From positions 85,071,389-85,135,388 of the forward strand of contig NC_092808.1 in assembly GCF_040954645.1 (NCBI RefSeq): DNA of 64,000 nt, in the 5' to 3' direction. The stretch comes from Diabrotica undecimpunctata (lineage: Eukaryota > Arthropoda > Insecta > Coleoptera > Chrysomelidae). Under the pieces are notes generated by a model. It saw nothing but the letters and a program-made list of their open reading frames with translations. It searched no databases and had not been told where the DNA came from. The translations under genes were made by a program, and so were the position numbers. How positions within the stretch are numbered: position 1 is the first letter of the stretch; every line of letters begins with the position of its first letter. Positions 11,400-22,641 of this stretch are shown piece by piece.

Positions 11400-12340
11400 T
11401 TGTAACGATAAGACTAGCAAAGAGAATTGAACTACTATTATAAAATAATACCTCAATTAACCATGGGAGCTTATCGTCTATGCTTTGCCTAGCTCAGTCT
11501 CTCAAGTGTGAATCCGGCTTGTCTTAAACTATGAATTAAACCATGAAAATTTAGCTGGTAACAAATAAAACAATGATTTAACTAATCATATTTATTCAAC
11601 ATAAAACAAAGCAAGAACAACCCTGCCTAGAGCTTTACAATAAATAAATTTGAAACTGATACTTATGTCATATTTTGGTTGCTTGCTCCTGCTTTGATGT
11701 TGGTAGATACCCCAGATTATGTGGGTAGGTTCTGTTGCCGCCTCCAGAGCATGTGGGTAGGCCTTATAGACAGCTGCAGTTACTCCATAAATTCCATTAT
11801 TTCATAAAACATTCCATAGAATTTCAGAAATTATTCAAATAAATATTTCATCTCCAATAAATACTCCAATAAACCCAATAAACTAGAATATAACAACAGC
11901 ATTAGCGAGACATCAAATGGGTTAACTTCCTTTCCAATTAGTTTACCAATATCACAATTAAGCAAATAGCAGATGGCAAGGATAAAATGAAATAGAATTA
12001 TTATTAAAACTAGTTAAGTTTTGTAAAGTTCCTACATGCATAAAATTGAAAGCATGGCTTTAAAGAAGTGACAAAGTTATAAACAATAGGATGATAATCT
12101 TAAAATCATTAACTTCTTCTTTCGGAGATGTTTCTGGATAAAAATGTTTATGTTTAAAATATTTATAACATACATTATAATAATAAAGACGTTCAAAATC
12201 GGTATACGTAAACAAAATATATTTTCTCGGACTCTGATGAAGCGATTTTCTTCATTCTTTTAATCCGATGTAATTTGAACAGAGACACTTAAATTACGCA
12301 TCACCGAATCTTAAAGATGCGTTAGTTTTATTATAAATCA
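11400..12340. other. Non-coding centre of the inverted-repeat element
   Basis: No gene seen. The only local structure is a short direct repeat of ATGTGGGTAGG (~11718 and ~11750). Confidence 0.5.
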
Positions 12341-12344
12341 ATTA

Positions 12345-12700
12345 ATTTATTTATACGCGTATTCTCAGAGACGAAGATGCCACTAAACCTCTAAAAATCA
12401 TACGAACGAACTGAACTTTGCTGAGAATAACCCCCTCGTAGGAGAGAAAACTGGAAAAAATTGATTTACCAAGAATTTATACGTAGTAGAAAAAAATCTT
12501 TCAAATAAAAATGTAGATAAGATAATTTTGAAAAAAATTGTTTATTGACACTTTTTTTTTGGAAAATGAACCGTTCTCTCAGAAACAACGCTTGAAGCTA
12601 CCGAATGTCAGCTACGCGCGCGAAATCAGTTTTAAATAAAATTTGTATCAACTCGACAGTAACACTTAGATATCTTTTTATCAGAGTGTCCTATGCAGAA
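12345..12700. repeat. Fold-back repeat family, copy 2
   Basis: Direct match to 59085-59510: shared blocks CAGAGACGAA(G/A)ATGCCACT, CCTCTAAAAATCATAC, GTAGAAAAAAAT, the ...CTCAGAAACAACGCTTGAA... region and the CGCGCGAAAT to AGCTCGAC stretch. Many scattered differences mark it as an old copy. Confidence 0.75.
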
Positions 12701-13878
12701 GTCTTGTTCAACGCCGTTTTTTAAATTTAATTCGGGCTAATAGTTACTGAGATATTTATTCTTTTTGTTTAGAAACCAAAAAATTGTTTATAATTTTAAA
12801 ACATTCCTGTGGCCGCCCAAATAATCCGATTTTAATTCTAAAAAGTACGTTAGATAAAATGTTTTTTTATAAGTAAAAAAATTGGCAAACTTCTATATGG
12901 TTTAGTTTTCGTGACGCATATAATGTGCTGTTTTATTATATTATAAAGATTCTTTAGACGAATTATGAAGGTCCTAAACGCAAGTGGTTGAAACACATTG
13001 AATAAGAAAAGGCTTGTTTCCTTTTAATGGCATATACCATAAGCAATTGCAATTTTTAGTTGTTAAAGTAGCGATTTTAAACCAGGATAACAATAACAAA
13101 AAAAAAACATTGTTTACATGTGCACTTAACAAGTGGAATTGTGTATACTTTGCACCGCCAACTTGCAAGTGGCGCGAAGTATTCCCAAGATTGAAAGTTA
13201 AGTAGGAAAATAGTTTCCATGAAATGCCCAGACGATATTAAAGCAAACTGGATCTCGCAAATATACACACTACTCAGAAGAAGATTTGAAGGCATGTTTG
13301 TCAGCAATAAAAGATGACATAAGTACAAGAGTTGTCACTGAATTGTTTAATGTTCCAAGGAGAACTATTTTTGACAAATTGCTAAAAATAATCAAAACTT
13401 ATTTAAATCTCCAAGGAAAAAAACTTGCTTTTGGGATAATACTCCAGGTACAGATTGGATCAAATCATTTTTAAGTCGCCATAAGGACTTTACTGCAACA
13501 ATAGTCTCAAACATAAAAAGAAGTAGAGCAGCACTCGATGCAGGCCAAATGACTGAATACATAGAAAATTTAAAACAAACATTAACTGGGCCCTGATTCT
13601 ATTTCATTTTGATGTCGAAATTTAAAAGCGACTACGCCATGACAGTCACAATCGCTAGCGATTCTCATTCATTTCGATTGTAGTTAAAACTGGGGATATT
13701 TACTTTATCATTTTGACACTGCTGAAAATTTGGGTTGGCCCTCTTGTTTGTTGGCTGCACGCTGCACAACGCTTGTTGAATGTTTGTTTTGTTTACGTTA
13801 CGTGAACGTATTTTTTTCTTGTTTGAGTTGTGAAATCATATAGTGACCATTCTCAATTATATTTTGAATTAAAAGAAA

Positions 13879-14043
13879 ATGGATGGAGAGGCTGTCGGGG
13901 ATCATGGCATTAAATTGTCTGTGGAGCAAAAAGAAATCATGGTGGCTTTTTTGGAGGACCATGCTGATTTTGCTAAGGGCAAACTCCTTGGCCATGAAGG
14001 CAAGAAAAGAAAAAAGGCGATGTGGAAGATCCTTAAGTTATAA
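13879..14043 (+). pseudogene. Harbinger Myb/MADF-like accessory protein, N-terminal remnant
   Basis: A 54-codon ORF, MDGEAVGDHGIKLSVEQK... with FLEDHADFAKGK and HEGKKRKKAMWKIL. Insect Harbinger elements carry a second gene for a Myb/SANT- or MADF-type DNA-binding protein that imports the transposase, and an opening of this type (hydrophobic, LSxEQxxxMVxFLExHxDFA) fits. It stops at TAA 14041-14043, far short of full length. Confidence 0.6.
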
Positions 14044-14117
14044 CCACTAAGGTTAATATAACTACTAAGATTTGACTTAGTGGTTATATTCTAATATATT
14101 TTTAAATTTACTGCAGC

Positions 14118-14414
14118 TTAGTAATACTTACCCTTACTTAACATTTTGGGCATCCTAGAGGCATAAACACCCTCCTCCAAATATGGTTCTAATACCCTTA
14201 TCAAATAATTTGTTGCTTGTTTATTAAGTCGGAATTGCTGCCTAAATTGAGCATCACTTAGTGAAAAAGGATTTTGAATATCCCGTAACATTCTTCTTAT
14301 CCTCCGTTGTGAGCGTCGGATATCTATCTTCTCTAATTCCTCCAAAACCAGCAAATGTCCGTAAAACGCAGTCATATTAATACTTTTTGCCTTAGTTTTC
14401 CTTGCAAGAATCAA
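14118..14414 (-). pseudogene. Harbinger (HARBI1-like) transposase N-terminal fragment
   Basis: Minus-strand ORF of 98 codons. Seen: a basic RRSQRRIRRMLRD stretch, then NPFSLSDAQFRQQFRLNKQA and YLIRVLEPYLEEGVYASRMP. This matches the pre-catalytic part of HARBI1-type transposases (NPFxLxDxxFxxxFRLxKxxxxxLIxxLxPxL). The DDE catalytic core is absent, so the copy depends on others for movement. Confidence 0.75.
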
Positions 14415-15559
14415 AACACAACTCCGCCTAAACTGAACCTAAGTTCACTTCTCCCAGTCCAGATAGTCATGTCAGATTAATTTCGACTCGAAATGAAATT
14501 CGAAAATGAAAAAAGTTAAATTATTTTCGATAAATCGAAAATTAGTGACGTCGTTTGGTTAGTTCAGCTGAAATCCACAAGGCTCGCAAAGTCGCATTTC
14601 GACGTCGCCATATTAATTTCGACACGTTTTGAGTCGAAATCTCAATTAGAATCCGGGCCCTGGTGTGGAACCACATGCTATTTTTAATTATAACGAGACT
14701 AACTTAACAGATGATTTCGGATAAAAAAAGGTATTAACTAAACGTGGGGTTAAATATCCTAAACTAATTTGTAACTCTTCAAAGAATATTATTTCTCTTA
14801 TGATGTGTAGAAATGCAGTTGGTGAGCTACTCCCTCCTTATGTGGTGTATAAAGCCAAGAATTTGTGGGACACCTCGACTGAAAATGACCCCCTGGTATG
14901 CGTTATGCAAATACTGCATCTAGTTGGTTCGAATCAGAGACATTTGTAATTTGGTTTAACAATATTCTATTGCTCAAGCTTAAAAAAAAACGATGAAATA
15001 TTTAAGTCAGGATTTAGGAAATGTGATATCGTTCCTTGCGATGTAACTCCGCTCTTAAATCGGTTAAAAACAACTAAGCAATCTAAGGTGATAACTGATA
15101 GTGATAGAACAAATAATAAATCAAGTTTGACGAACTTTTCGATATCTAAAATACTTTAATTCGGTATTTACAAGATAAAAGACAGGAAGCCACACAGTTT
15201 AAGACACGTGGGAAGAAAAAGAAAATACTTTTCCAGCAGAACAAACTATTGTTCATTCTGAAATTAGTTTAAAAGATCTAATTAAAGCATCTACATCCAC
15301 ACCTCATCAAGCTGTTGAGCCAGAAATCGTAGACAGTTCAGAGAAGAGCATTGTTTTGGACGACTACTTTCCACTAGGCAGAGATTCATTAGATGATGCA
15401 ATAAATGAACAATTATTCTTTCGGGTGACGTTATAACCACTCCAAGAATATAAAACCAAAAAAAAGGTGCAAAGTAACCCCGTTTTACTGTATGGGTTTT
15501 CCAAATATGCTTTGAATGTTTAGTGTGTAATAGTTTCAACTGTTTTGCCATCATATGTT

Positions 15560-16440
15560 AAACGTTTTTATGTATTTGTAAGATAATTTACAGCTTAACA
15601 GCTAAACCCTACATTCATCTGCATGTTTAACAGTTTAGGCTTTAAAGGCCTTAATACTTGATCTTGGTCTATGAGAAAAAAAAATAAATTATATAAAAGT
15701 AGGAATTTCTTTGTTCATAAACATAAATTGTCAGAGTAAATAATTTCACTCAAAAATTTTATACGTCATTTCCAATTATCTACGAACAATTAACAGTTAA
15801 ATCATTTCTGATTTATTATTGCAATAATGTCACTCTAGACCTCTATCTCGTGTATTTATTAAATTTTTCTCGGCTAAATTTTCATTGGCTGTGGTTTATG
15901 GCGACAGCCACGTTTATTTTGTAACTGTATTCCGTGATAGACTTACTGCCTGTTATTTACTCCAATAAATTGTTACGGTCAGTTAACATGGTCGCTTGTT
16001 GCCTGCTTGCCCTTTCTTTATTAAGCTGTAAATAACTGTTACAAGGCACAATACGACTTTATGCTCTAACACGTAGAGGCTACTAGTTCTTGTCGGAAAA
16101 AATCTGAGAATTCTTTGGGTCCTTTAATTAATCTTTAAATCATTCGAACATTATTGCTAGTTTATTAACAATAGTTGCTATTGTGGTTTGTAAACTTTTA
16201 GTAACAAAACTAAGAAGCTAAGCCGTATTTTCACAAAATGGAGAAATTATTGTGATTCATACTGGTATTAGAGTAATTTTCACAAATACAAATTAAAAAC
16301 TGTCGTTTTTTAAGCTACCATTGTATCCATCATGAATACAATGATAGTTTGATAGTTTAAAGATTTCAGCTTTATATCTAAGGACTTTGATTGACTATGT
16401 GTTATCTGTGTTCATAACATATTTAACTGCAGTGTCTACT
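15560..16440. other. Intergenic, no gene recognised
   Basis: AT-rich sequence, no ORF with a recognisable domain on either strand. I see no clear repeat structure. Confidence 0.4.
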
Positions 16441-16454
16441 GTCTTGGAATAATG

Positions 16455-17335
16455 AAGAATTCCAACAGGAAAGTACCCTGGTGGAATGATAACCTTGCCA
16501 ATTAAAGAACAGAAGTTAGACGAACATTTAAGTTCGCCAAAAAATCATGGGAGTAAGGAATAAGAAACTAAGAAGGGTAAAACGAGAATTGTGGGGAAGG
16601 CATTGCGAGGAGATAGAACAGACTGCAGAATATTCCAGGCTCTACAAAATTCTCTCAAAGGACAAAGGAAAAATAACTATTGTCTCGCTCCAAAAGGAGT
16701 CAAGTGAATACACTTAGAATGGTAAAGAGGCCCAGAAAGAACTTTTTAGGGTGCACTTTCCTAATTTTGAAACAAAAATAATCCCACTAGACGCATGGCA
16801 GGCAGACTGATCTGGATACCATGACTTATGGTTCTAGAGAAAACTGACGTGTTGCAAAAGAATTAAACTAGGACTATTTATCTAATACTTCTAAAGAAGG
16901 AAAATTACGTTCTATACAAAAAATTATGTATGATCCTGCAGACTAGCTTAGGACTGGAGTACTTACTAAAATCATAGGGGCTAATAAGTGTGGTTTTTAT
17001 ACCCAAATCTGGCAAATCGGACAGGAAAAAACTAGGTCCCTACGGCCGATAAGTCTGATGTCATTCGTACTGAAGACTAGAAAAACTGCTCGATAGGGAT
17101 ATTAGGGATTTTGTATTGGTTAACAGTCCTATACATCAAAGACACTATGCCTATCGAGCAGTCACATCAGTCAGTATCGAACAGGCACATCACTGCACCA
17201 TCTCATACAAAGGGTAGAGTTTATATGTAGGGAGAGAATTCGACACAACACTTCCTACGAAGCAATCACAAGGGCATTTCGTATAAAAGGAATAAACGAA
17301 AAAAGCTGCAGATGAGTACACTGCATATTGAGTAG
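16455..17335 (+). pseudogene. Jockey/R1-like LINE fragment (linker and RT start)
   Basis: Plus strand. KVPWWNDNLAN followed by EVRRTFKFAKKSWE at ~16470-16550 is the linker between endonuclease and RT of Jockey/I-like LINEs (PWWNxxL...LRxxVRRxFxxAK). At ~17000-17075 a stretch equivalent to FIPKSGKSDRKKLGPYRPI then SLMSFVLK is the start of the RT domain. Multiple stops and frameshifts. The fragment stops at the GGGAC-rich block beginning 17334. Confidence 0.65.
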
Positions 17336-17689
17336 GGATGCACGCAGTACGTCCCGTCCCACACTTTGTCCTGTATTTTATCCGGCGGAATGGGAGGGTG
17401 TAATGAATTTGTCACCAATTCATATTCCAATTATTCCGAACTAAAATATTTAGATTTTTAAATCCATAAAATTCATTAAATATCTTCAGTTACTTTTAAC
17501 GTCTAAGTTTGTATTAAACAGTGACCCCAACCGTTGAGATTCTGAAAGTTGAATTCATGCGACGTGAATCTAAGGACTTTTGGTCGAATATCAGAAATCG
17601 AATTCACAAATTATGTGAAGTAGAAAGATACATTTTATTTATTTTTTGTTAAGAAGTTTAGGACTGTTGGAAGTTCTTTAGGGGTTTTT

Positions 17690-17815
17690 GTGTGAGGGCA
17701 CGTAAAGCCGTCGGTCCCGGCTACGAAAGTAGTCGTTAAGTCATGTTAGGGGCGCTTGCGCGACCTGAAAACCCTAACACTAGACCTTAGCCAGAAGGTT
17801 ACACGAACTTACTTA
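17690..17815 (+). repeat. GC-rich conserved-looking block, possible LINE 3' UTR module
   Basis: CGTAAAGCCGTCGGTCCCGG, then AGTCGTTAAGTCATGTTAGGG, a GCGCTTGCG hairpin-like core and CCCTAACACTAGACC. It stands out from the AT-rich flanks and can fold locally (CATGTTAGGG with CCCTAACACT). From memory, blocks of this kind recur in insect non-LTR 3' regions, but I cannot confirm that here. Confidence 0.35.
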
Positions 17816-18129
17816 CTTACCAGAAGCCACCTGGGAAGAATTGGGATATTTAAGTTGAGGTCTTTGTTTTTCTTTTATACTTAATTTCTATTCCAGGTGA
17901 TTAGTTAGTAGACTACATGTTCATTGTTATTATTTTCATTCTTTTTTCATTCGTATAATCACTACTATTTAAAGTCAGGGTATTCATTATTGGGGAAAAT
18001 TTAGTGTTTGATGTATTATATTAATTTAGGTATTTCACTATTATTATTAAGCTAGTTTAACTGTACATATGGGTGAAGGGTGACTACATTTTTCATATTC
18101 TCATTAATTCATATATTTTGATCTATTTT

Positions 18130-18300
18130 ACACTTTTATTTTCATTTAACTGTCTCGGACGGGCATGTAAATTGGCCGAATCCTTCCTTGAGTTTCAAGT
18201 GGTCATCTTCCAGCATAGCCTGCTAGCCAACCTTCTTATAATTTAAATTCATATTTTACATTTTTTTACATTTCATATTTCGACCAAATCTCTTCCTTTG
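18130..18300 (+). repeat. Diverged LTR fragment related to the 35.9-45.6 kb element
   Basis: GGGCATGTAAATTGGCCGAA, CCTTGAGTTTCAAGTGGTCAT and TAGCCTGCTAGCC align with the LTR segments at ~37825-37900 and ~45395-45470 (GGCATGCAAATTGGCCGTAT, CCTTGAGTTTCTAGTGGTCAT, TTGCTAGCCTAGCC). It is clearly older than those two copies. Confidence 0.65.
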
Positions 18301-18899
18301 TTAAAAATATTAGTTTCATCAGTGAATCAAGGTACATTTTATAACATCTTATAATAACATATTTGTCAACTTCTGTTTTGTCTTGCAATTCTTAGAAGGC
18401 ACAGATTAAAGCAGAAATCTGAATTGGTTTCGAAAATTATTTTACGGATTTATTTATCAGATGTCGTTATTGCATCTAGATCGAAGCCATTTTATAGTTG
18501 CTTCTAATATGAGAGGAGAGGTTATTTTCACGTTCAGAGCGTTTGTGAATATCCGCTCCGAAGATTCCTTTTAGGGTGAAATACGTATAAGCGGATACAC
18601 AGACGCACTATACGTGAAATCAAATCTTAACTGTCTTTTCTTTGTACATTTTATAGTTTACCATATTGGTGTACCAAGACCCATCTCATTTTTTTTATTA
18701 CAAGGGTACAGTAATTTTTGCTGCGAGATGGGTTGCTCAACGGGACAACGATTTTTCTGCGGGTCGGGACTTGGAACGGGACTGGCGCTTTGTCCCGCGG
18801 GACGTCCCACATGTCCCGCATAAACTGCTCTTTTATTATTATTGGAATGATTTGATAATTAAAGTTATACAAATATCTACATTATGTTTGCAACCTAAA

Positions 18900-19900
18900 A
18901 CTTTTTAAAGAAAATAAATAGATTTTGAATAACAGAAGAAAATTTTAAAATGTTATCTACAATTATTTTTGATTTATCGCGATGCTGGCCTGGTATGCAA
19001 AAACTTGTTTTGGTTTGGGTTCTCTTAATAAAACTTTAGTTTTATGAAAATAGTTCTGTATAGAGTCTTTATAAAGGTCTGTATATTGTAGAACCTAAAA
19101 TAAAATTATCAGATATTTTTTTCATTATATGCAGTTTGAAAAAATAAGAATTTTATTAAAAGTAAAGTAGGTACCTTTATTTTTAACAAAATCGACAATC
19201 GGTATTAAAAAAAATTGATTCTAGTTAAAAATTACGGTTTATACCATCTATATAAACCTCAGTTTGTACATAATGTACATTAAAGGAAAAAGATCCTGTT
19301 AAACGGTCTGAATTATGTATTGAGGTGTCATTTTTTTATTTTATAAATTCTAATTAGCGATTAGACGTTTGCTGTCAAAAATTGGTTTGGCAGTGCATTC
19401 TAGATTCGATATATGTACAAATTGTAAATTGATAGAAAAAAAATAAAAATAATATACTGTTATCAATAGTATAATTTAATAATAATACTACTCCAAAATT
19501 AAGCATATAATTTCAACATTCCATTAAAAATAAGAAAGCTTATTTTCAGAAATATACGACAATAAAACATGCATCTGAAACAATTTAAATGGGAGAAACT
19601 CAAAATAAATAGAAATTTTAGCACATACATTGTACAAGAAAAGCAGCCACTTGAAGAAACTGAAGTAATTATAATATAATATGTTAATGTTTAATACTGT
19701 TAACACACTTTCTAAAAACAAAATGTGCTCAGAAAAAAATATAAATATTAAATTTGTCTTTATACCATTATAATCAAAATATATTTAATTATTTAGAAAA
19801 TAGACAGAGGGACGTACCGCGGGAAATGGGACGAAACGGGACGGGACAAGAGCCTGTCCTGTGTTCCGCTGCCCCCGTCAAATTATAAACCACCTATTTC
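18900..19900. other. Intergenic, no gene recognised
   Basis: Very AT-rich; the ORFs are short and domain-free on both strands. Ends in the third GGGAC island. Confidence 0.4.
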
Positions 19901-19904
19901 GCTG

Positions 19905-20330
19905 CTACGTATTCTCGATCTTACTTTATGGTGAATAAAAGTGATCTAGATCGTTTTGGGGCTTTCGAAATGTACTGCTATAGAATAGTTTCTTGAGTGG
20001 AGAAGATTCGGAATTCCACAATACTAGAACTTCTCAGCAAGACTACTGAGATTACAAAAAGCATCAAAAAGAAAAAGCTGAAGTATGTTGGAAATGTAAT
20101 GAAAGGTCTCAAATTTGGGTTGCTACAAAATATTAAGCAAGGAAAAATATCAGGCAAACGCCGTCCAGGACGAAGAAAGACTTCATGGTTGAAGAACTTA
20201 CGAGATTGTTGTCATGATATTGGTATTGATGCAAGAATACTATTTAGGGTGGCAGTGAATAAACTTAAGATAGATATGATGGTAACCGACGTTCTTAAAG
20301 CACATGGTACATGAAGGAGAAGATGTTTTA
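19905..20330 (+). pseudogene. RTE-like LINE ORF2 C-terminal fragment
   Basis: Plus strand, starting within DRFGAFEMYCYR (~19940), then KLKYVGNVMKGLKFGLLQ, GKRRPGRRKTSWLKNLRD and a closing FRVAVNKLKIDMMVTD. This is the C-terminal part of RTE-like/“craniofacial” LINE ORF2 proteins (LGHVMR...GKR..GRRR.SWLKNLR). One in-frame stop precedes the long 105-codon stretch. 5'-truncated; ends with ACATGA. Confidence 0.75.
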
Positions 20331-20479
20331 CTAACTACGAATTCTAGTGCTAGATTAAGCAATGTTTGTCTGAGCATTGTTTTAATTCTTCTAATATTTG
20401 AAATGGGTCTCTCTGTGTAAAAGGCTTTGCTTAACACTTGCGTAAACATGCAAATAGTTAGTCGATGGTTAATATTCTT

Positions 20480-21640
20480 TACCTATATCCTTCCTGATAT
20501 TTTACGATGACCTTCTCTACATGGAGTTGTAATCTATGGTTAAGTATACTGATAAATATTAGATTTTACCCTACGGCGTCCTGTTATTTTATCTTACATA
20601 TAATGCAACGCTATACAGCAATATACTCTGATTTTCACTATACACTTAAACTAGCTCAAAGAGACTTGTTCTTGGTAGTCCCATTATTGCCAAGGAGCTG
20701 GATTACCTCGACATATCCATGGTTATTAAGTCTATGCCCGTAAGTTGCTTCTCTCGTCTTAATCACTCTATTCACTGTTTCAGTTCCCAGGTCCCGGTGG
20801 AGGCACTGTAGCGAACGTGCCAAGGGGCAACAATGATATTCCTGAGTACTGTATTCTGGAATCGTTGGATTGTATTTATATTACTAGCTTTGACACATCT
20901 CCAGAGTGGACTACCATATACCATACTGGTTTTTGCTTACAGTATTTGTTTACAGATTAAAATTTTATGATGAATGGATAAATAATGTAGAATTTCTCAT
21001 AATCATCCATTATATTTTTCTTATAGATATATCAAGATATTTTCATTTCTTCTTGAAGTGTACTGTCCAGCGCAATCCCACGAGTAAGATGATATCCAGA
21101 TATTTTGCTGACATTGCATAAAGAACTTAAATATGATTTATTCTAACTGGTAAATTTTGGATCCCTTTATTTGTAAAATTAATATGGTCGATTTAGTTTC
21201 ATTTAATGACGCAACTTGTTAGTCGTTTCCTCACATAGTATCTCCTACTGCTATAATGGCTAAGTTATCTGCGAATTTGGTCATAGTGTTTAGTCCTGAG
21301 ACTGGAATATCACACGTATATAGAAGATACAGAACCAGGCCTAATACGCTTTCTTGTGACACTTCGCTTTGATATCGGTGTATTGCTTTATTCTGAAGTA
21401 TTAATTAGAAATCTAGGACTTAAGATTTCTGAATACTGTTTAGACATTATAGTTCTTAATTAGGAGTTTAAACCCTCATACGATAACTTTATCGAAAGCC
21501 TGAGCTACTTCCAAAAAGATAGTAAAGCAGGGTTTTTTTCTTCTACTGATTTTTCTATTATATCTGTTATTTTATATGTACTTGGTCAACTATAGAATGT
21601 TTACTTTTGAAACGAAATGAAATTTTAAATAAAGAATTTA
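20480..21640 (-). pseudogene. Jockey-clade LINE fragment (RT to C-terminus), decayed
   Basis: Reading the minus strand from 21610: SIVDQVHIK...DIIEKSVEEKN, then FLEVAQAFDKV (RT motif A with the catalytic Asp), FLINTS, TPISKRSVTRKRIRPGSVSS (motif B equivalent) and a decayed motif C region LRTKHYDQIRR. A C-terminal piece HRLNNHGYVEVIQLLGNN lies at ~20690-20740. Many frameshifts. The small plus-strand ORFs over the interval are shadows. Confidence 0.6.
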
Positions 21641-22629
21641 TTTTAAATTTTATAGCATATTACCAAGATATTATTTTATCTATAATTGGCCAAATTAACT
21701 ATTTGAAATGTAAACAGATATTATTCGTAGTTTTTGTGTGCATATTATATTATCAAATTTATAAAATAATGAAAAAACATAGAGTCGCTACTCTGTTATA
21801 TCCCGTTAGATACGGCAATAAAAGTAAATTGTTATCTCTGAATTCGAAGCGTAATATTGTTATATAGGCATATAAATAGTTTAGCAATCTATCAAGTTAA
21901 TTGGCATTGATTTTCTATAATCCAGCATAAAGCAGCAGGCTGCGAAAAGAGAGATGAGCAGAATAGCAATACCACTATATTGTACCAATAATAAAGTAGG
22001 TCTTTCTAACATGGACGGAGACCTATATTTTTTAAAGGGATATGAATAAATCAACGAAATAATTTCATTTACAAATTAACTTTTTAATGTACTAATGTAA
22101 AAAAATCTCTAAATTAAAAGTTAGTAACGTTTCTCATCAGATGATAGCAAGAGATTAAGTGACTTTTGTCTCTTTGTCTTTTAAATAAAAATTACAAAAT
22201 TTTTGATAAACAATTATAACAGCAGATATATTATAATATTTAGTAAAAAACTTCCAGGACCTTTGAGTTACAATGATAGAATATAACATATTTCTAATAG
22301 TAGAATATAATTTAATGTTGATATTAATAGGAAAATGAATATTTATTTATAGTAACAATTTGGTTTTTGGGAAAATTATCAGGAATGTATCTTCTGTGGT
22401 TGTAATTAAATCAACAACTAAATAACAATGGATTCAAAAATATTAAAAATCTTTGGTATAAATTTAACAGTTGTATAGAAGAGAACTGAGACGAATAAAC
22501 TTTATATGAAATTGACCATATTTATAAGAAGCTAAGCACTTATGAAGGCCATCACAACATCAAAGAATAGAAAATCAACTGGAACAGACTAAACAAATAT
22601 TGAGTTTCTAACTTATAGTCGTCTCCTGT
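21640..22629. other. Intergenic, no gene recognised
   Basis: AT-rich. An 86-codon plus ORF (21607-21867) is Ile/Lys/Tyr-rich with no recognisable domain and looks like a chance ORF. Confidence 0.4.
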
Positions 22630-22641
22630 TGTCCTTAAGAT

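Larger units (their letters stand above)
10990..13070. mobile_element. Long inverted-repeat (fold-back) element, about 2.1 kb
   Basis: 10990-11370 is an inverted, diverged copy of 12780-13060. Shared blocks, reading the left arm and the complement of the right, include AGACAAGCCTTTTCTTATTCAATG, ACCTTCATAATTCGTCTA, AACAGCACATTA-type sequence and GGCCGCC(T/C)AGGAATGTTTTAAAATTATAA. The ~1.4-kb centre contains no ORF but includes copy 2 of the fold-back repeat family (12368-12700). No transposase was recognised, so it is probably a non-autonomous element; its exact ends and target duplication are not resolved. Confidence 0.65.
13589..14659. mobile_element. PIF/Harbinger element inserted in the pogo-like gene
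   Basis: Ends are near-perfect inverted repeats, GGCCCTGATTCT at the left and the complement of AGAATCCGGGCC at the right. A 3-bp CTG target duplication (13586-13588 and 14660-14662) fits the 3-bp duplications made by PIF/Harbinger, although the preferred TWA is not seen. Treating the element plus one CTG as an insertion leaves the host pogo frame continuous across the site. It keeps the ends of the two usual Harbinger genes, a MADF/Myb-like ORF on plus and transposase on minus, with the catalytic centre lost. Confidence 0.85.
13240..15420 (+). pseudogene. pogo-like transposase (pipsqueak HTH + DDE_1), interrupted and internally deleted
   Basis: The N-terminal pipsqueak-type helix-turn-helix reads YSEEDLKACLSAIKDD...ELFNVPRRTIFDKLL (13270-13385). 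A DNA-binding stretch with WIKSFLSRHKDF then SRAALDAGQMTEYI lies at ~13455-13560. The DDE_1 start is NYNETNLTDDF (~14690) and continues with GVKYPKLICNSSKNIISLMM, LLPPYVVYKAKNLWDT and SSWFESETFVIWFNN to ~14960. The following block with the second and third acidic residues is missing; the frame resumes at EIFKSGFRKCDIVPCDVTPLL. A Harbinger element (13589-14659) sits inside the gene. Frameshifts at ~13430 and elsewhere. A TACTTTGCACC motif at ~13148 is inverted at ~15466 and may belong to terminal repeats. Probably dead. Confidence 0.8.
17334..19880. repeat. Three GC-rich GGGAC/GTCCC islands in AT-rich DNA
   Basis: Islands at 17340-17405 (GTACGTCCCGTCCCACAC), 18720-18825 (many GGGAC/GTCCC, including CCGCGGGACGTCCCACATGT) and 19801-19880 (GGGACGTACCGCGGGAA, ACGGGACGGGAC). 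The first and last carry GTACGTCCC/GGGACGTAC and CGTCCCGTCC/GGACGGGACG in opposite orientation. That pattern fits terminal and subterminal repeats of a hAT-like or other DNA element, starting TAGGGATGCACG at 17335. No transposase gene is visible between them. Confidence 0.4.

Noticed and set aside
18614..18908. ORFs of 69-80 codons, Cys/Gly/Arg-rich
   Set aside because: They read through the GGGAC island; composition, not protein family, explains them.
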